Assembly: GCA_937926785.1 (NCBI GenBank)
Contig: CALBBQ010000060.1
Span: 1-37,665, forward strand
Length of the DNA stretch: 37,665 bases
Origin: an uncultured Bacteroidales bacterium
GTDB taxonomy: Bacteria > Bacteroidota > Bacteroidia > Bacteroidales > Tenuifilaceae
Reading direction: 5' to 3'
Of the stretch, positions 33,746 through 37,665 are shown piece after piece (position 1 is the first letter of the stretch; every line of letters begins with the position of its first letter). The translations under genes were made by a program, and so were the position numbers. The notes below the pieces were generated by a model. It did not search any database, was not told the DNA's origin, and saw only the letters and a list, made by a program, of their open reading frames with translations.

Positions 33746-34987
33746 TTATTCAAATTTAAGTGTTTTCTCCGGACTGATGCGGGAAATGACCATTGAGGGG
33801 ACAACCAGCATGGCCACCCCTACGCATAAGGCAATAAGGTTAAGCAGCACGATGTGCCACCACACAAGGTTAATGGGTACTTCCGACAGGAAGTAAAAGG
33901 TTTCATCGAGTTTCACTAAGCCAAAGTGTTTTTGTATCAAACAAAGAGTTAGCCCGGCAAGTGTACCTGTTACCAAACCTCGGCCCATGATGATTGCCGA
34001 CTGGAGGAGGAAGATTTTGCGGACACTCCGGCTGGTGGCACCCATGGATTTGAGTAATCCTATGGTATGGGTTTTTTCGAGGATGATGATGAGCAGTCCC
34101 GATATCATGTTGATACCCGCAACCAGCAGCATCAGTATGATGAGCACCGCAGCATTTATATCCTGCAGGTTAAGCCAGTCGAAGATGTTTGGGTATCGGT
34201 CGAAAATGCTTTGCACCTTTAGGCGCGAGCCGTCAGGCAGAAACGTAAAACCGGCCACATCGTCCACGGCCACCCATAAATCGTCAACCTGGTCGATATC
34301 GTCCACTAGCAGCTCAAACCCGGTTGCCAGCGTGTCGTTCCATCCGTTTAAGCGGCGTATGTGCCTGATATCGCAAAGCACGAACATCTTGTCGAACTCC
34401 ACCATCTTGGTGTCGTAAATGCCGCAGACGGTAAATCTTCGGTACCGAGGGGGCTCCTGCACAAAAAATACATCGTAGGTATCGCCCACCTTAAGCCTAA
34501 GCAGGTTTGCCAATGTTTTGGAGATGATAGTTCCGTTAGAGGTAACCGTATCGGAGAGGGTTAGCGTTTCGCCCTCAATAAGGTTTTTCCTGAAAAACGA
34601 CCAGTCGAAATCGGACGCAACGCCTTTAAGAACTATTCCCTGGATTTCGGTTTCGGTTTTAATGATGCCTCCTTTAATGGCGAACTGCTGGATATGCCTA
34701 ATACCCCTGATCTTTTTGATCTCGTGGAGTACCGGAAGGTTTGTGGGGATAGGTGTGGTCTCCAACGACTGGTTGCTGTCGTAGTTAGTGATCTGGATAT
34801 GGCTTCCAAACCCTACCACCTTTTGTTTAATCTCCCTTTTGAAACCTGTGATGATGGCAATAGCCACAATCATCACCGAAACGCTAAGCGCGACGGAGGC
34901 TATGGTGATACGGATAAACGGGCGAGAGAGGCTTTGCTTATCGGAGCCTTTCAAAAATCGCCATGCTATGAAACTTTCGAAACTCAC
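33746..34987 (-). CDS. LolC/LolE-type ABC transporter permease
   Basis: The 413-residue protein has the lipoprotein-releasing permease layout: TM1 (about 25-48, IASVALSVSVMIVAIAIITGF), a large periplasmic MacB-type core (about 49-270), and three C-terminal helices in the FtsX domain (about 275-300, 325-350, 370-395). The partner ATPase LolD is not adjacent. It should extract lipoproteins from the inner membrane for transfer outward. The start is a GTG (34985-34987), matching the usual N-terminus (F-x-A-x-R-F-L). It lies 22 nt after the RNase HI gene and 18 nt before lpxK, so envelope genes are co-transcribed. Confidence 0.88.
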   Translation of the reverse strand: MSFESFIAWRFLKGSDKQSLSRPFIRITIASVALSVSVMIVAIAIITGFKREIKQKVVGFGSHIQITNYDSNQSLETTPIPTNLPVLHEIKKIRGIRHIQQFAIKGGIIKTETEIQGIVLKGVASDFDWSFFRKNLIEGETLTLSDTVTSNGTIISKTLANLLRLKVGDTYDVFFVQEPPRYRRFTVCGIYDTKMVEFDKMFVLCDIRHIRRLNGWNDTLATGFELLVDDIDQVDDLWVAVDDVAGFTFLPDGSRLKVQSIFDRYPNIFDWLNLQDINAAVLIILMLLVAGINMISGLLIIILEKTHTIGLLKSMGATSRSVRKIFLLQSAIIMGRGLVTGTLAGLTLCLIQKHFGLVKLDETFYFLSEVPINLVWWHIVLLNLIALCVGVAMLVVPSMVISRISPEKTLKFE

Positions 34988-35009
34988 TGGTTAAACATCT
35001 ATAGAGATT

Positions 35010-35642
35010 TTACTTACGTCCGAAATCGGCAGGGATTTCTCCCCATACGCGGGTTTCCCATTTTAGTAGGGGGTTTTTCCAGGTATTCTGTTTGAGCCAA
35101 TTCTCGGCTCGTTCAATTAGTTCAAAAAGATTTTTATTCTTACGAGTTGGCTCAAGTTTTGTGCGCGCATGTTTAGCCTTTACCCAGCTGATGGCAGTTC
35201 GGGAATCGGTATATACCGGGATATCGCTTCCCGATTTTTTAAGGTATGCCAAACCGTGAACTATGGCCAGAAACTCCCCTATGTTGTTTGTAGCATCGGG
35301 GAACGGGCCTTGGCGGAAAATTTCCTTGCCGGTTTGGCAGTCAACCCCCCGGTACTCCATTTCCAGCGTGGCGGTGTTCCATGCAGCATCAACGGCCAGT
35401 GAGGGGTAAATGGGTTTGGGTGCATTTTCCGTTAAATTGAAAAGCGCTTCTTGCTCGGGTGAAAGGTGGTTGTAGTGGTCGAAACCCATTTTAAAAGCAC
35501 TCTCGGCGGCATTTCTACTGGGAAATCCTTTATACTTAGCATTTGGGAACCCTTTCACCTGCTTCAGGCACTCCTCCCAGCTGCTGTAGATTCCCGGTTT
35601 ATTTCCTGCCCATACCACGTAATGGGTGTTCTTTCTGGTCAT
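35010..35642 (-). CDS. Ribonuclease HI with N-terminal viroplasmin (hybrid-binding) domain
   Basis: Cleaves RNA in RNA/DNA hybrids. Residues about 5-50 form the small hybrid-binding domain (YVVWAGNKPGIYSSWEECLKQVKGF...KYKGF), as in eukaryotic RNase H1 and cauliflower mosaic virus protein VI. Residues about 78-210 are the RNase H fold with catalytic Asp85 (SLAVDAAWN), Glu123 (NIGEFLAIVHGL), Asp146 (VYTDSRTA) and Asp206 (EIPADFGRK). The viroplasmin-type RNase HI is common in Bacteroidota and Firmicutes. It lies 23 nt after the namZ-like gene. Nothing is missing. Confidence 0.95.
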   Translation of the reverse strand: MTRKNTHYVVWAGNKPGIYSSWEECLKQVKGFPNAKYKGFPSRNAAESAFKMGFDHYNHLSPEQEALFNLTENAPKPIYPSLAVDAAWNTATLEMEYRGVDCQTGKEIFRQGPFPDATNNIGEFLAIVHGLAYLKKSGSDIPVYTDSRTAISWVKAKHARTKLEPTRKNKNLFELIERAENWLKQNTWKNPLLKWETRVWGEIPADFGRK

Positions 35643-35665
35643 TCATTTTCGATTTGATGTCAAAA

Positions 35666-36838
35666 TTACTCAAAATCGGGGTAAAGCAGATACTTTTTCC
35701 TAATCACCTTGAAGCTTTCGATACCATTTTGCCACGATGCTCTAATCTCATCGGGTGTTAAACCCAATTCAATTTGTTTTCGTAGTTCAGCTGTGCCTGC
35801 CAGCAGGTTAAAGAAGCTGTTGAAGAACTTGTCCTTATCGGTGTAGTTGTTGTAGGCATAAATAATCCAATCAAGAACGATAGCTTTGCGGTCAAGGAAA
35901 TAGTTCACGGAGTAATTGCGCAGGTCAATTCCGTAGCATTGTGTTCCCTTGTATGGAGGATTGAGGCTGGCGCCTTTTTTTTCAACCGGAATGTAGCGGA
36001 ATCCTTTGTCGGGGAAGTTTGGGTAGCCAAACACCTGGAAGGGGTAATCGGTTCCGCGCCCCACGCTTACCACAGTACCCTCGAAGAGCCCCAACGAGGG
36101 GTAAAGTAAAACCGACAGGTGGTTGGGCAGGTTGGGTGAGGGGCGTACGGGCAGGGCCGTGGTCATGCTATGGGTATATCCCAGGCAGGGAATAACGGTA
36201 AGCTCGCACCGCAGCTTTCCTTTTAGCCAGCCCTCACCATTTATCATCCCGGCAAACTCCCCTATGGTCATGCCATGAACAAGGGGTACCGGGTGCATAC
36301 CAACGAATGAGCGAAAGTTAGTGTCGAGAACAGGGCCATCAACGTAAAATCCATTTGGGTTAGGCCTGTCAAGTATAAGTAAAGGTTTTCTGTTTTCGGC
36401 ACAAGCCTCCATAACGTAGTGCATGGTGGAAATGTAGGTGTAGTATCGCACACCAACATCTTGCAGGTCGAAGATTACCCAGTCAACATCGGTAAGGTCA
36501 CTCGCCTTGGGTTTCTTACTTCCACCGTAAAGCGATATCACTGGTAATCCGGTCTTCTTATCGGTATAGCTATTTACGTGTTCACCTGCCTCATAATCAC
36601 CTCTGAAACCATGTTCAGGGCTGAATATCTTTTGAATCCTGATACCAGCCGACAACAATGTGTCAACTAGGTGCCTGGAACCTACCAGGGTGGTGTGGTT
36701 TGCCACAACAGCTACCCGTTTACCTCGTATAATGGGTAAGTATTCGTTTAGCTGGCGTGCACCGGGGATGATCTCTTGAGCCTTGGCTATGTAAACTAAG
36801 GAAAAAAAAGTTACGAGTATGGCAATGGTATGCTTCAT
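35666..36838 (-). CDS. Secreted exo-beta-N-acetylmuramidase, NamZ (DUF1343) type
   Basis: The 390-residue protein has a Sec signal peptide (about 1-20, cut after AKA) and a DUF1343 fold: VANHTTLVGSRHLVDTL near residue 48, FSPEHGFRG, and IFDLQDVGVRYYTYISTMHYVM, then LDRPNPNG and GRGTDYPFQVFG. Characterised members remove terminal N-acetylmuramic acid from peptidoglycan fragments in the periplasm, in cell-wall recycling or growth on muropeptides. It has no lipobox, so it is likely soluble in the periplasm. It is the first gene of the operon that continues with RNase HI, LolE, LpxK and PNP; the link among them is not evident. Confidence 0.92.
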   Translation of the reverse strand: MKHTIAILVTFFSLVYIAKAQEIIPGARQLNEYLPIIRGKRVAVVANHTTLVGSRHLVDTLLSAGIRIQKIFSPEHGFRGDYEAGEHVNSYTDKKTGLPVISLYGGSKKPKASDLTDVDWVIFDLQDVGVRYYTYISTMHYVMEACAENRKPLLILDRPNPNGFYVDGPVLDTNFRSFVGMHPVPLVHGMTIGEFAGMINGEGWLKGKLRCELTVIPCLGYTHSMTTALPVRPSPNLPNHLSVLLYPSLGLFEGTVVSVGRGTDYPFQVFGYPNFPDKGFRYIPVEKKGASLNPPYKGTQCYGIDLRNYSVNYFLDRKAIVLDWIIYAYNNYTDKDKFFNSFFNLLAGTAELRKQIELGLTPDEIRASWQNGIESFKVIRKKYLLYPDFE

Positions 36839-37015
36839 ATAAATCTGATTCGCAAAAAACGAACCGAAATTTTGAAAGGCTAAGGTAGAAAATAATTTTA
36901 AAACCTTTTGATCATGTCCGTCTCTTTGGTTGTTGCTGAGAGATGAAGCGAAACTCTGTCGGTTTCATTCTTTGTTGCTCAATTAAAGTTAGGTTTGTGG
37001 TTGCTAATCACCAAT

Positions 37016-37196
37016 TAGCCTAAGCCATGGGCTACTGAAGTTTTACCCCTAACGGGGCAAAAAACATAAATACATTTGAAAGAGAAGAGCTCGTGAATGA
37101 AGCGGGGATAATCGGAAATAGTGTCCATAGCCCACGAATTCATTCGTGGGTTGGGGTTTAACGAATTTCAAGGGGTGAAATGGTTTTAACCATTTC
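37016..37196. repeat. Cluster of hairpin-forming intergenic repeats
   Basis: Four inverted repeats occur in 180 nt: TAGCC/GGCTA (37016-37034); CCCC-TAAC-GGGG with flanking T4/A4 (37041-37062); CCCACGAAT/ATTCGTGGG with a 2-nt loop (37131-37150); and GAAATGGTT/AACCATTTC with a 2-nt loop (37177-37196). Two stems share the same 9-2-9 layout. This resembles REP-type intergenic elements more than terminators, as none has a clear T-run. Confidence 0.5.
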
Positions 37197-37320
37197 GGTT
37201 TGGCCATGCGCGCATGAGCTAACGCAAAGAGCGGCGAACAAGCTTCGCATCGCAACCACGAAAGCCCGAGCCTACTGCACGATGGGTTGGTAGCCATGCT
37301 CAGGCCACGTCGAGCGGGGT

Positions 37321-37410
37321 CGTCATGGTGAGCGGAGCCGTCATGGTGAGCGGAGTCGTCATGGTGAGCGGAGTCGTCATGGTGAGCGGAGTCGTCATGG
37401 TGAGCGGAGT
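37321..37410. repeat. Tandem array, five copies of an 18-bp unit
   Basis: The unit CGTCATGGTGAGCGGAGT is repeated at 37321, 37339, 37357, 37375 and 37393 (first copy with C in place of the final T). It is followed by CGAACCATGACGG, whose ACCATGACG pairs with the CGTCATGGT of the last unit. The array therefore grew from the left half of a palindromic element. Confidence 0.9.
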
Positions 37411-37437
37411 CGAACCATGACGGGGGCGGGGGAGATC

Positions 37438-37572
37438 GTCACCCTTCGACACCGCTCAGGGTGACGGATAGGGAAGGGAGCAGTCACCCTTCGACTCCGC
37501 TCAGGGTGACGGATAGGGAAGGGGGCAGTCACCCTTCGGCTCCGCTCAGGGTGACGGATGGGGAGGTTTAAA
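37438..37572. repeat. Tandem array, three copies of a 45-bp hairpin unit
   Basis: Copies start at 37438, 37483 and 37528. Each holds GTCACCCT..AGGGTGAC, an 8-bp stem around TCGACTCCGCTC (variants: GACACC and GGCTCC), then GGATAGGGAAGGG. This is the same family as the solitary hairpin at 3539-3566. The minus-strand frame across it yields repeated HPERSRRV, a known sign of repeats misread as protein. Confidence 0.9.
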
Positions 37573-37665
37573 TCACCTGGCAATCAGAAAGGCCATGACA
37601 TCTGCTTTGGCTTGCCAGTATGATTGTTTCCAATATTTTGATTTGTGCGCATTTCTTTGTAAATT

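Larger units (their letters stand above)
36839..37665. other. Non-coding, repeat-rich end of the window
   Basis: No convincing gene is seen in 827 nt. It contains AT-rich DNA (36839-36960), hairpins (37016-37196), a stretch of unclear content (37200-37310) and GC-rich tandem arrays (37321-37572); 37573-37665 shows nothing. The open frames here run through repeats and do not look coding. Confidence 0.65.

Noticed and set aside
37321..37410. CRISPR array
   Set aside because: The 18-bp units abut each other with no spacers, and there are no cas genes; it is a simple tandem repeat.
37395..37583. Open frame with repeated HPERSRRV on - strand
   Set aside because: It is translation of the tandem hairpin repeats, not a protein gene.

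Overview
The window reads as chromosomal DNA of a member of the Bacteroidota, probably from the Bacteroidales/Marinilabiliales side, though the exact taxon cannot be named from sequence alone. The signs are: repeated promoters of the Bacteroidota type (-33 TTTG, about 19-21 bp, -7 TAnnTTTG) in front of rplM, tRNA-Asn and purQ; a ribosomal protein S2 with a long charged C-terminal tail; a viroplasmin-type RNase HI; a NamZ-type lipoprotein-free exo-muramidase; and few strong Shine-Dalgarno sites. The DNA is almost fully coding and mostly housekeeping, with one long signalling operon that stands out.

Layout. 1-513 (-): start of a tyrosine recombinase, cut by the window edge and frameshifted. 653-3347 (-): rplM-rpsI-rpsB-tsf ribosomal/translation operon with its promoter and terminator. 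3348-3840: intergenic DNA with a palindromic repeat and a 19-bp inverted repeat. 3841-6972 (+): O-antigen-ligase-like membrane protein, 3-methyladenine DNA glycosylase, 2-hydroxyacid dehydrogenase. 7067-8184 (+): tRNA-Asn, a terminator, and a PfkB/adenosine-kinase-type kinase. 8245-8272: bidirectional terminator.

8296-21925 (-): an apparent eleven-gene operon. In transcription order: cheR-like methyltransferase, membrane Cache/HAMP-GAF-PAS-PAS sensor with no kinase domain, a second and degenerate cheR, a stand-alone cheB methylesterase, a membrane GAF protein, a membrane GAF-PAS-PAS-PP2C (SpoIIE/SiaA-like) phosphatase, a SiaB-type kinase, a SiaC-type phosphoprotein with the target Thr68 in place, a TerB-like/ABCG-type ABC transporter of 1029 residues, a lipoprotein and a small secreted protein. 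Intergenic gaps are 4-51 nt. My reading is a partner-switching (SiaABC) circuit joined to a CheR/CheB adaptation pair, with an envelope ABC transporter as the likely output in place of the diguanylate cyclase SiaD. This is the best candidate for an undescribed system in the window.

22044-27931: EEP-family hydrolase (-), purQ (+), SDR reductase and LPG-synthase-type flippase-like protein (-), EamA transporter (+), M20 amidohydrolase (-). 28121-30552 (+): lipoprotein with three fasciclin domains, then a second EamA transporter. 30557-31646 (-): prfB with its programmed +1 frameshift intact. 31885-36838 (-): namZ-like, RNase HI, LolE-like permease, lpxK and purine nucleoside phosphorylase, an operon closed by a hairpin terminator. 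36839-37665: no gene; several hairpins followed by two tandem-repeat arrays of the GTCATGGTGAGCGGAGTC / GTCACCCTTCGACTCCGC type.
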